From: Sediminibacterium ginsengisoli
GTDB taxonomy: Bacteria; Bacteroidota; Bacteroidia; Chitinophagales; Chitinophagaceae
DNA: 64,000 nt
NCBI GenBank assembly: GCA_945865545.1
Contig: CAMBEQ010000001.1
Location: forward strand, 50,047 to 114,046
Direction: 5' to 3'
This document shows positions 19,103-26,679 of the stretch, piece by piece (within the stretch, counting starts at the first letter, position 1; each line of letters begins with the position of its first letter). The notes beneath the pieces are model-generated. The model did no database searches, had not been told where the DNA came from, and saw nothing but the letters and a program-made list of their open reading frames with translations. Made by a program: the position numbers and the translations under genes.

Positions 19103-20155
19103 ATGATTGCATTTACAAAGTCTTTTAAATACTTAACGCCTTTCGTATTATATGTATTAGCGCTTATTGCTTTTAAAGGCAGCGGTATCATTTGCTGGTA
19201 CCCATTGTTGTATACTTTTTTTCTAATTCCATTTATGGAATTATTTATAAAAGCAGATCCCACTAATTTAGATGAGGTAGAAGAAGCTTTGGTTAAAAAA
19301 AATAAATCTTATGATTTTGTATTGTATCTGGCGGTGCCTTTACAATATTATTCCTTATGGATATTTTTAAATCAGGTTCAATTAGGCTCTATAAGTAATT
19401 GGGACCTTGCAGGTAAAATAGCGAGCATGGGATTACTTTGTGGCACTTTTGGTATCAATGTAGCGCATGAATTAGGGCATAGAGTAAATAAGTTTGAGCA
19501 ATTTTTAGCAAAGTTGCTTTTACTAACTAGTTTATACATGCATTTTTTTATTGAACACAATAAAGGACATCATAAACATGTAGCTACTGAGGCAGATCCT
19601 AGTACCGCTAAATACAATCAATCTTTGTATGCTTTTTGGCCACAAACTTTAATGGGTACTTATTTAAGTGCATGGAAAATTGCAAATGAAGAAGTAAATA
19701 AAAAAGGTAAATCATGGTTCTCTTTAAATAATGAAATGCTTCAATTTCAATTGATTCAATTGGCTTTTGTTATTGGAATCTATTTTCTATTTGGCTTTAG
19801 CATTGCATTGTTTTTTCTAATCGCCGCCATGATAGGTGGGCTCTTATTAGAATCGGTAAATTATATTGAACATTATGGTTTAACAAGAGCAGCCACGGGA
19901 AACAATCAATACGAAAGAGTACAGCCACATCATAGCTGGAACAGCAATCACATTATTGGAAGACTTATGTTATTTGAACTAAGTAGGCATAGTGATCATC
20001 ATTACTTGGCTTCTAGAAAATATCAAATATTAAGAAGCTACGACAATGCACCACAAATGCCAACAGGCTATCCTGGTATGATATTACTTTCCTTAGTACC
20101 TCCTATTTGGTTTAAAGTAATGAACAACCAAATGAAAAAGTATCAATTAAAATAA
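19103..20155 (+). CDS. alkB: AlkB-type integral membrane di-iron hydroxylase
   Basis: 350 aa polytopic membrane protein with the AlkB histidine boxes: HELGH (122-126), HNKGHHKH (152-159), NYIEHYG (253-259) and LSRHSDHH (293-300). Hydrophobic segments at about 10-45, 72-92, 103-118, 136-150 and 215-250 agree with the six-helix topology. The reaction expected is terminal hydroxylation of an alkyl chain using O2 and reduced rubredoxin. No rubredoxin or rubredoxin reductase gene is in the window, and the protein is shorter than the classic 400-aa enzyme, so the substrate may not be alkane. It is monocistronic and convergent with the isomerase gene. Confidence 0.88.
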   Translation: MIAFTKSFKYLTPFVLYVLALIAFKGSGIICWYPLLYTFFLIPFMELFIKADPTNLDEVEEALVKKNKSYDFVLYLAVPLQYYSLWIFLNQVQLGSISNWDLAGKIASMGLLCGTFGINVAHELGHRVNKFEQFLAKLLLLTSLYMHFFIEHNKGHHKHVATEADPSTAKYNQSLYAFWPQTLMGTYLSAWKIANEEVNKKGKSWFSLNNEMLQFQLIQLAFVIGIYFLFGFSIALFFLIAAMIGGLLLESVNYIEHYGLTRAATGNNQYERVQPHHSWNSNHIIGRLMLFELSRHSDHHYLASRKYQILRSYDNAPQMPTGYPGMILLSLVPPIWFKVMNNQMKKYQLK

Positions 20156-20188
20156 ATTGGTAGCGATATTTTTTTGCGTTTTTATCAA

Positions 20189-21106
20189 TTAAAAGTTATC
20201 CGCCTCTCGGTAAGCCTTAATCAATGCTAATTCGCCCTCTTTACCCTTGCCTGCTTTCCCATGCTCCATACCTAAAACGCCTTTGTATCCCTTGTCATGT
20301 ATATGTTTGAAAATATTGCGGTAGTTAACTTCTCCAGTTCCTGGCTCATTGCGACCGGGGTTATCACCAATTTGGAAATAGACAATTTCATCCCAACATC
20401 TATCCATATTAGTAATCATGTTTCCTTCATTTTTTTGCATGTGATACATGTCAAATAAAATTTTACAAGAAGGGCTATTAACTGCTTTACAAATGGTATA
20501 AGTTTGATCTGAGTAACGTAAGAATAAATCGGGTGTATCACTTAATGGCTCTAAAACAATTACCAAGTTATGTTTTTCCAATATTTCCACTCCTTTTCTA
20601 AGTGCTTCAATTACGTTGCCTGTTTGAATACCAATAGGTAATCTTCTTTCAAAATTTCCAGGTACCACAGTAATCCATTTAGCATTGGTTCTTTTAGCCA
20701 CTTCCACCGCTTCATAACAGGAAGCAACAAATTTATCTTTCCATTCTTTAGAACCAGTGGTTAAATTTATTTTATCATTGCTTGAAAAATTTAATACAAA
20801 AACACCCATATGCATTCCTAAAGAGGCAAGTGTGTCGCCAATTTTTTGTTGCATTTCGGGGGTTCTGCCCATCATACCATTGTCTTCAATGGCAGTAAAT
20901 CCAATACTGTGTGCATATTTTATTTGATCAATAAAGCTAGGCCCAGCCATATTTTCAAACATACCATCGTGCGTACCATAATTTAATTTATGAGGAGTTG
21001 AATCAATTAAAGTATTTGCTTTTGTACCTTGAGCTATTAAACTACTTCCTGCTAAAAGTGATCCGCCTACTAAAACATTTTGTTTTAAAAAGTTTCTACG
21101 TTCCAT
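20189..21106 (-). CDS. Exported hydroxypyruvate isomerase-like TIM-barrel protein
   Basis: 305 aa sugar phosphate isomerase/epimerase-family (AP-endonuclease 2 fold) protein with a Tat-like leader (MERRNFLKQ then a hydrophobic run). Expected acidic and His metal ligands lie in VLEPLSDTP, ILFDMYHMQ, YFQIGDNPGRNEPGTGEV and LGMEHG. The set is close to hydroxypyruvate isomerase but the export signal argues for an extracytoplasmic sugar or keto-sugar substrate. A second, more distant TIM-barrel isomerase is at 49498-50433. Confidence 0.87.
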   Translation of the reverse strand: MERRNFLKQNVLVGGSLLAGSSLIAQGTKANTLIDSTPHKLNYGTHDGMFENMAGPSFIDQIKYAHSIGFTAIEDNGMMGRTPEMQQKIGDTLASLGMHMGVFVLNFSSNDKINLTTGSKEWKDKFVASCYEAVEVAKRTNAKWITVVPGNFERRLPIGIQTGNVIEALRKGVEILEKHNLVIVLEPLSDTPDLFLRYSDQTYTICKAVNSPSCKILFDMYHMQKNEGNMITNMDRCWDEIVYFQIGDNPGRNEPGTGEVNYRNIFKHIHDKGYKGVLGMEHGKAGKGKEGELALIKAYREADNF

Positions 21107-21161
21107 GGTTTATATATTTTTTATAACTTAAATTTAGGCATTAGTATCAAAAAGACCAAGT

Positions 21162-22169
21162 TTGAAGCCATTAGTTTGCATAATTATCCTTTTTGAATTT
21201 TTTACACTTCCATTAAGTGCTCAAAAAAAGAAATTTAATTTTACCGAAACTAAAATGGGGTCTCCATTTAACTTAATTTTTGTAGCATCAGACTCTCTAA
21301 AGGCCAAGGCTATTGCCCAGGAATGCTTTAATTTAATTGATTCTTTAAGCCAAATTTTTAGTGACTACGATACCAGTAGTGAGGTAAGTAAAATCAATGC
21401 TAACGCTGGTTTAAGCCCTATTAAAATGACTCCAGCCTTATTCAACTTAGTACAATTGTCTGAGGAGGCTTATTTAAAGAGTGATGGTGCTTATGATATT
21501 AGTATAGGACCACTAAGTTTATTATGGAGAACGGCTAGGAAAAAGAATGAATTTCCGACAAATAGTGCGGTGAATGCTGCTCGAAAATTAGTTGGATTTA
21601 ACCAAGTACAAATTAACAAGCTTTCAAAGACAATCTATCTACCCAAAATGGGAATGCGACTCGATTTTGGAGGAATTGCAAAAGGATATATTGCGCAATG
21701 GGTAATAGATGAACTAAAAAATAGAGGTATCACCGAAGCGCTAGCAGATGCAGGGGGAGATATTGTGATGAGTAGTTCCCCACTAAACAGTGAAGGTTGG
21801 ATTGTAGGGGTTAATATTCCTGAAACAACTGACGACTTATTGTCAAAAAAGTTAGAATTATCCAATATTTCTGTAGCTACTTCGGGTGATGTGTATCAAT
21901 ATATTTTAAAAAATGGGGTCAAATACTCTCATATTATAAACCCCAAAACAGGCTATGGCGTTACTTCTCTTCGAAATGTAACCGTAATTGCCCCATCGGG
22001 GGGTACCGCCGATTGGTTGGCCACCGCCTGCAGTATTTTACCGATGGACTTAGCTAAAAAAGTAGCCCAGAAAAATCATGCCCAATTATTAATTACCACC
22101 CTCGAAAAAGGTAAAATTAAATATTATAATACCGCCTCCTTTAATAAATATTGGCGCCATTCAAAATAA
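21162..22169 (+). CDS. apbE: FAD:protein FMN transferase (ApbE)
   Basis: 335 aa. A TTG start was chosen because a stop lies in frame 27 bases upstream and it yields a clean signal peptide (KPLVCIIILF to LSAQ). ApbE motifs include DFGGIAKGYIAQ, ADAGGDIVMS and YSHIINPKTG, the last with the metal- and FAD-binding block. The enzyme attaches FMN to Thr or Ser of exported flavoproteins such as NqrB/C or RnfG. No acceptor flavoprotein is encoded nearby. The gene is divergent from the TIM-barrel gene and precedes the SUMF1-domain gene by 62 bases. Confidence 0.93.
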   Translation: MKPLVCIIILFEFFTLPLSAQKKKFNFTETKMGSPFNLIFVASDSLKAKAIAQECFNLIDSLSQIFSDYDTSSEVSKINANAGLSPIKMTPALFNLVQLSEEAYLKSDGAYDISIGPLSLLWRTARKKNEFPTNSAVNAARKLVGFNQVQINKLSKTIYLPKMGMRLDFGGIAKGYIAQWVIDELKNRGITEALADAGGDIVMSSSPLNSEGWIVGVNIPETTDDLLSKKLELSNISVATSGDVYQYILKNGVKYSHIINPKTGYGVTSLRNVTVIAPSGGTADWLATACSILPMDLAKKVAQKNHAQLLITTLEKGKIKYYNTASFNKYWRHSK

Positions 22170-22231
22170 TTTATCATTAAATAAAGCAAAGTGATTAAAA
22201 TATATTTATCTTAATAATCTAAAAAACGATT

Positions 22232-23212
22232 GTGAAAAAGAATTTTCTATTACTCTTAATTTTATATTATTGCACCTATTCAATAGAGGCTTTAGCACAA
22301 CCAGCCAATAAAGAAAATAATGACCCTTCTTTTATTAGTTACAATCAATTAATTACTGGAAGTAATTTGTCCTTTAAAATGGTCCCTATTCCTACTGGTC
22401 ATTTTACCATTGGCAGTAATGAAAATGAAAAAGGACGTGGCAAAGAAGAAGGTCCAAAAAAAGATATTAAAGTAGACGCTTTCTGGATGAGTGCATTTGA
22501 GGTAACACGTGATGAACTAGATCTTTTTTTAAAAGACGAAACCACCAGTCAAAATGTAAATGTGGATGCTATTACAAGACCTAGTGCACAATATATTGAC
22601 TTAACTTGGGGGATGGGAAAAGAAGGTGGTTATCCAGCAAATAGTATGTCACAATATGCAGCCCTTATGTATTGTAAATGGTTATATCAAAAAACAAAAG
22701 TATTTTATCGACTACCTACTGAAGCAGAATGGGAATATGCTTGTAAAGCAGGTACCAACACTGCTTATTTTTTTGGAAATGATAGTAAAGACTTAGACAA
22801 ATATGCTTGGTACCAAAAAAATAGTGCTACTGCCTTTCATAAAGTTGGGAAAAAATTACCTAATCCTTGGGGCTTATATGATATAATAGGTAATCTTTCA
22901 GAATGGACATTGGATCATTATGATCCTAAAGCTTTTGAAAAAATAAACAACCAACAATTAATAGTTGCACCCAATACCGATAAGTATCCTAAAACTTTAA
23001 AAGGAGGAAGCTATATGGATGCCGCTTCTGAATTAAGATCGGCAAAAAGAATTCACTCAGATCCCATTTGGAATAGAAGAGATCCACAAATTCCAAGAAG
23101 CAAATGGTGGCTTACCGATGCCATGCAAGTTGGAATAAGATTAGTGCGGCCAATGAACACGCCCACTGAAGAAGAAGTTAAACAATTTTTTAAGGCCTAT
23201 TTAAATTTATAA
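22232..23212 (+). CDS. SUMF1/formylglycine-generating-like domain protein
   Basis: 326 aa from a GTG start, with a Sec signal ending at ALAQ. The SUMF1 (FGE-sulfatase) fold is clear: FTIGSNENE, WMSAFEVTRDEL, YPANSMSQYAALMYCKWL, YRLPTEAEWEYACKAGT, LYDIIGNLSEWTLD and LKGGSYMDAA, ending at GIRLVRP. The Cys pair that true formylglycine-generating enzymes carry in the GGSW...C...C block is missing (GGSYMDAASELRSAKR), so sulfatase maturation is unlikely. A structural, gliding-associated (GldJ/K-like) or sulfoxide-synthase-like role is possible. It leads directly (16 bases) into the Gfo/Idh/MocA gene. Confidence 0.88.
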   Translation: MKKNFLLLLILYYCTYSIEALAQPANKENNDPSFISYNQLITGSNLSFKMVPIPTGHFTIGSNENEKGRGKEEGPKKDIKVDAFWMSAFEVTRDELDLFLKDETTSQNVNVDAITRPSAQYIDLTWGMGKEGGYPANSMSQYAALMYCKWLYQKTKVFYRLPTEAEWEYACKAGTNTAYFFGNDSKDLDKYAWYQKNSATAFHKVGKKLPNPWGLYDIIGNLSEWTLDHYDPKAFEKINNQQLIVAPNTDKYPKTLKGGSYMDAASELRSAKRIHSDPIWNRRDPQIPRSKWWLTDAMQVGIRLVRPMNTPTEEEVKQFFKAYLNL

Positions 23213-23228
23213 ACTAAAAATTAAAATT

Positions 23229-24560
23229 ATGAACACACCACTTTCGGGAAAAAATTCTAGGAGAGAATTTGTAAAAGGAACTAGCCTACTCGCTGGAGGA
23301 ATTATGGCAGCTCCAATCATGTCAAGAGCCAATTTCTTTTCTGGATCAGAAGATGCCATCAAGATAGCTGTCGTAGGCTGTGGAGGAAGAGGTACTGGTG
23401 CTGCTATGCAGGCTTTATCTAGTAAGCAAAATGTAAAAATTGTTGCAATGGCCGATGCTTTTAAAGATAATTTAGACAATTGCCATAAATCATTAACTGA
23501 TGAAATAAATAATAGTATTGGAGAATTAGCAAAAAGATTAGATGTACCCGAAGAAAGAAGATTCACTGGTTTTGATGGCTATCAAAAAGCCATTGCATTA
23601 GCAGACGTTGTAATATTAGCAACGCCTCCAGGTTTTAGACCCATTCATTTTGCAGAAGCCATTAAACAAGGCAAACATGTATTTATGGAAAAGCCAGTAG
23701 CTACAGATCCTGCAGGAATTCAAAGCGTTTTAGCCACTGCTGCTATTGCAAAACAAAAAAAATTAAACGTAGTCGTAGGCTTACAAAGACATTATCAAAA
23801 CTCTTATCGTGAATTATTTAAGAGAAAAGATTTGATTGGTGACATTACTTCTGCACAAGCTTGGTGGAACAATGATGGCGTATGGACAAGACCAAGAAAA
23901 TACAATCAAACAGAAATGGAATATCAAATGCGCAACTGGTATTATTTCAATTGGTTGTGTGGAGATCATATCACTGAACAACATGTTCATAATTTAGATG
24001 TAATCAATTGGTTTAAAGGAGGACATCCAGTAAAAGCACAAGGCCTAGGTGGACGTGAAGTAAGAAAAGGAAAAGACAATGGAGAAATTTTTGATCATCA
24101 TTATGTAGAATTTGAATATGCGGATGGATCTATTTTAAATAGTCAATGCCGACACATCCCAGGCACCATGAGTAAAGTAGATGAATTATTAATTGGTACC
24201 AAAGGAAAAATTTTTACAGGGGCGGCTAATATTAAAGATCATACAGGTAAATTAATTTATCAATATGATACTAAATTAGAAAACAACCCTTATCAAACAG
24301 AACATGATGAGTTGTTTGCAGCCATTGCAAAAGGCGAATATAAATATGCTGATGCAGAAAATGGAGCAAGTAGTACCATGACTTCTATTTTAGGACGTAT
24401 GGCTACTTATACTGGACAAGTGATAGAGTATGATCAAGCCATTAATTCTGGGTTAAATATTCAACCAAAAGAATATAATTTTAATGCAGCACCTCCGATT
24501 TTACCTAATGCAGATGGATTCTATCCTATAGCAGTACCTGGTGTAACTAAATACGTATAG
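23229..24560 (+). CDS. Exported Gfo/Idh/MocA family oxidoreductase (second copy)
   Basis: 443 aa with a Tat-type leader (NSRREFVKG, 9-17, then LLAGGIMAAP). NAD-binding loop VGCGGRG (49-55), catalytic-site block MEKPVATDP and a C-terminal domain with DHITEQHVHNLDVINWFKG. This is the branch of the family commonly found in Planctomycetes and Bacteroidota secretomes. The substrate is unknown, probably a sugar or polyol. It follows the SUMF1 gene by 16 bases and ends at tandem hairpins. Confidence 0.92.
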   Translation: MNTPLSGKNSRREFVKGTSLLAGGIMAAPIMSRANFFSGSEDAIKIAVVGCGGRGTGAAMQALSSKQNVKIVAMADAFKDNLDNCHKSLTDEINNSIGELAKRLDVPEERRFTGFDGYQKAIALADVVILATPPGFRPIHFAEAIKQGKHVFMEKPVATDPAGIQSVLATAAIAKQKKLNVVVGLQRHYQNSYRELFKRKDLIGDITSAQAWWNNDGVWTRPRKYNQTEMEYQMRNWYYFNWLCGDHITEQHVHNLDVINWFKGGHPVKAQGLGGREVRKGKDNGEIFDHHYVEFEYADGSILNSQCRHIPGTMSKVDELLIGTKGKIFTGAANIKDHTGKLIYQYDTKLENNPYQTEHDELFAAIAKGEYKYADAENGASSTMTSILGRMATYTGQVIEYDQAINSGLNIQPKEYNFNAAPPILPNADGFYPIAVPGVTKYV

Positions 24561-24579
24561 TAGCTAGTAATCGCTAAGA

Positions 24580-24639
24580 AGTTGGTAGAACCAACTACAC
24601 TTAAACCTCCGAGATACAAGTTATTTCGGAGGTTTTTTA
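24580..24639 (+). terminator. Tandem hairpins with T-tract
   Basis: The first hairpin is AGTTGGT-AGA-ACCAACT (24580-24596). The second is AAACCTCCGA (24603-24612) paired to TCGGAGGTTT (24626-24635), followed by a T-run to 24638. The second has the form of an intrinsic terminator for the oxidoreductase transcript. Confidence 0.85.
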
Positions 24640-24640
24640 T

Positions 24641-25153
24641 TTAAAATAATAATAAAAAAGCTTTGTACCTAGCAGCCATTGATTTAATAAAATCTGTGAG
24701 TTTGTATTTGTTTAAAATGTCAGTGGGTGTATCTGCAGCACCTTGTATTAATCCAACGCAGCTGGGCTTACCGCAATTACAAACAAATTGTTGTGCAATT
24801 CTCCATTCTGTAGCTGGATAAAAAAAGCGAAGTTCTTCGCCATTTTCAATGTCACTAATACATTCTAATTGCATGGTAGTGGTATTAAACAAAACATTGG
24901 GCTCGCAACAATGATTTACATATTGTAAATATTCAGGAAATAAATGAATGTGTTTGTGTTCGCTCAATTGTACCGTTAAATAATTAGGCGTATCCACAAT
25001 TTTAGAAGCATTAAATGCAACAATTACATCGCCGTTTTTAAACGAAGCATTGGCAAATAAACCATGCTGTTGATTTTCTTTATTTTGTTTTACTGCGCAA
25101 TTTTCATGTTGACTAATAATCAGATAATCTGTTGGATGGGATGGCAAGGACAT
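24641..25153 (-). CDS. SET domain protein-lysine methyltransferase-like
   Basis: 170 aa, no signal peptide, so cytoplasmic. The SET core is recognised by QHGLFANASFKNGDVI (29-44), the cofactor-binding NHCCEPNV (80-87) and the GEELRFFYPATEW block with Y112. A post-SET zinc cluster follows as CNCGKPSC (C125, C127, C132). SET proteins of this compact type occur in bacteria but their targets are mostly unknown. AdoMet-dependent lysine methylation is expected. It lies convergent with the oxidoreductase gene and divergent from an MFS gene, with no operon partner. Confidence 0.85.
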   Translation of the reverse strand: MSLPSHPTDYLIISQHENCAVKQNKENQQHGLFANASFKNGDVIVAFNASKIVDTPNYLTVQLSEHKHIHLFPEYLQYVNHCCEPNVLFNTTTMQLECISDIENGEELRFFYPATEWRIAQQFVCNCGKPSCVGLIQGAADTPTDILNKYKLTDFIKSMAARYKAFLLLF

Positions 25154-25278
25154 AAAGTAGATTAGGTTTAGAATACTAATTTAAAAACTTTATAAATGAT
25201 AATCAAAAAATAGGCCCCCTTTTCTTCTATAGGAAAAATGAGTATGGATTAACTATATTGTGTGCACATCGCTATTAA

Positions 25279-26550
25279 ATGAAAAAAAGATACCAGGTAC
25301 TTACCGTTTTATCCTTACTGTCCATGATTACCTTTTTGGATCGTATTGCACTTTCGTCGGCAAGTGGCAATATTATGGATGAATTACATATAACAACAGT
25401 ACAGTGGGGTTGGATATTGGGCATGTTTACCATTGCCTATGCTGCATTTGAAATTCCAACAGGTTGGTTAGGTGATAAATTTGGAGGGAAAAGAATTTTA
25501 ATAAGAGTAGTACTTTGGTGGTCATTTTTTACCATCATGACTGGCTTTGCCTCTGGCTTTATGATGTTACTCTGTGTTCGATTTTTATTTGGAATGGGAG
25601 AAGCGGGTGCTTATCCAAACACATCCATTGTTTTATCTAAATGGTTTCCTGTCTTAGAAAGAGGTCGCGCTCAAGCCACCATTTGGGGGGCTTCTCGCTT
25701 AGGTGCTGCACTTACTCCTTTCTTAGTTATTCCTATTCAACAAAAATACAATTGGCAAACCTCCTTTTATGTGTTGGGTGCCGTGGGAGTGGTTTGGACC
25801 CTTTTTTGGATTTTCTGGCATAAAGAAGAACCCGCAGAAAGCAAGTCTATTTCAAAAGAGGAGCTGGAACATATTTTAGCTACTCGAGATTTACCTGTCT
25901 ATAAAGAAAATGCCAGCAGAATATCTGTTTGGAGTGGATTCAAGTCGACCAATTTGTGGTTTTTATTGGCTATGTATGTTTGTTACGCGGTGGGTGCTTA
26001 TTTTTTTCAAAGTTGGTTTCATACTTACTTAGAAAAGGGCAGGCATATTGCCAAAGATCAACTTATCTGGGCCTCCTCCATTCCCTATCTATTGGCGGCA
26101 ATAGGTTGTTTTACAGGGGGTTGGCTAAGTGATAAAGCTTGTTTACGTTGGGGGAAGAAATGGGGAAGACGAGTGGTACCCATGGTGGGATTATTTGTTG
26201 CAGGTTTATGTATTATAGGTGCTGCGCTCGTTGCCGACAACCTAACTGCCATCATTGCATTAGGTATTGGAATGGCTTTCATGGATGTAACCGCTCCAGT
26301 GGCTTGGGCGGTTGCCATGGATATGGGAGGAGAAAAAAGCGGGACTATTTCAGGTTCCATGAATAGTGCTGGTTTAACGGGAGCTTATTTAAGTACGGTG
26401 TTTTTTGGCTACATGGCTACTACTTATGGGTATTATTTACCCGTACTCTACATTGGTATAATTGTTTTTATAGGTGCTTTTATTTGGTTAAAAATTGATG
26501 CCACCAAAAAAATTCAATTTACAATCCTAGCTTCTGGTGTAAATAAATAA
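25279..26550 (+). CDS. MFS transporter, anion:cation symporter (hexuronate/glucarate-like)
   Basis: 423 aa with 12 predicted membrane spans. The N-terminal signature (FLDRIALSSASGNIMDEL ... GMFTIAYAAFEIPTGWLGDKFGG) is typical of the ACS family that imports hexuronates, glucarate and related acidic sugars. A cytoplasmic loop (about 190-215) separates the two six-helix halves. It is presumably the uptake step for a product of the exported sugar enzymes around it (inference). It is divergent from the SET gene. Confidence 0.88.
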   Translation: MKKRYQVLTVLSLLSMITFLDRIALSSASGNIMDELHITTVQWGWILGMFTIAYAAFEIPTGWLGDKFGGKRILIRVVLWWSFFTIMTGFASGFMMLLCVRFLFGMGEAGAYPNTSIVLSKWFPVLERGRAQATIWGASRLGAALTPFLVIPIQQKYNWQTSFYVLGAVGVVWTLFWIFWHKEEPAESKSISKEELEHILATRDLPVYKENASRISVWSGFKSTNLWFLLAMYVCYAVGAYFFQSWFHTYLEKGRHIAKDQLIWASSIPYLLAAIGCFTGGWLSDKACLRWGKKWGRRVVPMVGLFVAGLCIIGAALVADNLTAIIALGIGMAFMDVTAPVAWAVAMDMGGEKSGTISGSMNSAGLTGAYLSTVFFGYMATTYGYYLPVLYIGIIVFIGAFIWLKIDATKKIQFTILASGVNK

Positions 26551-26679
26551 AATTACTTCTTTGTTACCATTAGGTTTATAGAGCAACTACTTGTTTAAAA
26601 GTAAATAAGATTTAATAACTTGTTGTGCTGAAATGTTGATTCCATTTGATATTTAATAATTAGCTCAAAATTTTAAAAC

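Noticed and set aside
23207..23566. 119-codon minus-strand open frame at the start of the second oxidoreductase gene
   Set aside because: Antisense to the Tat leader and NAD-binding domain; no independent coding evidence.
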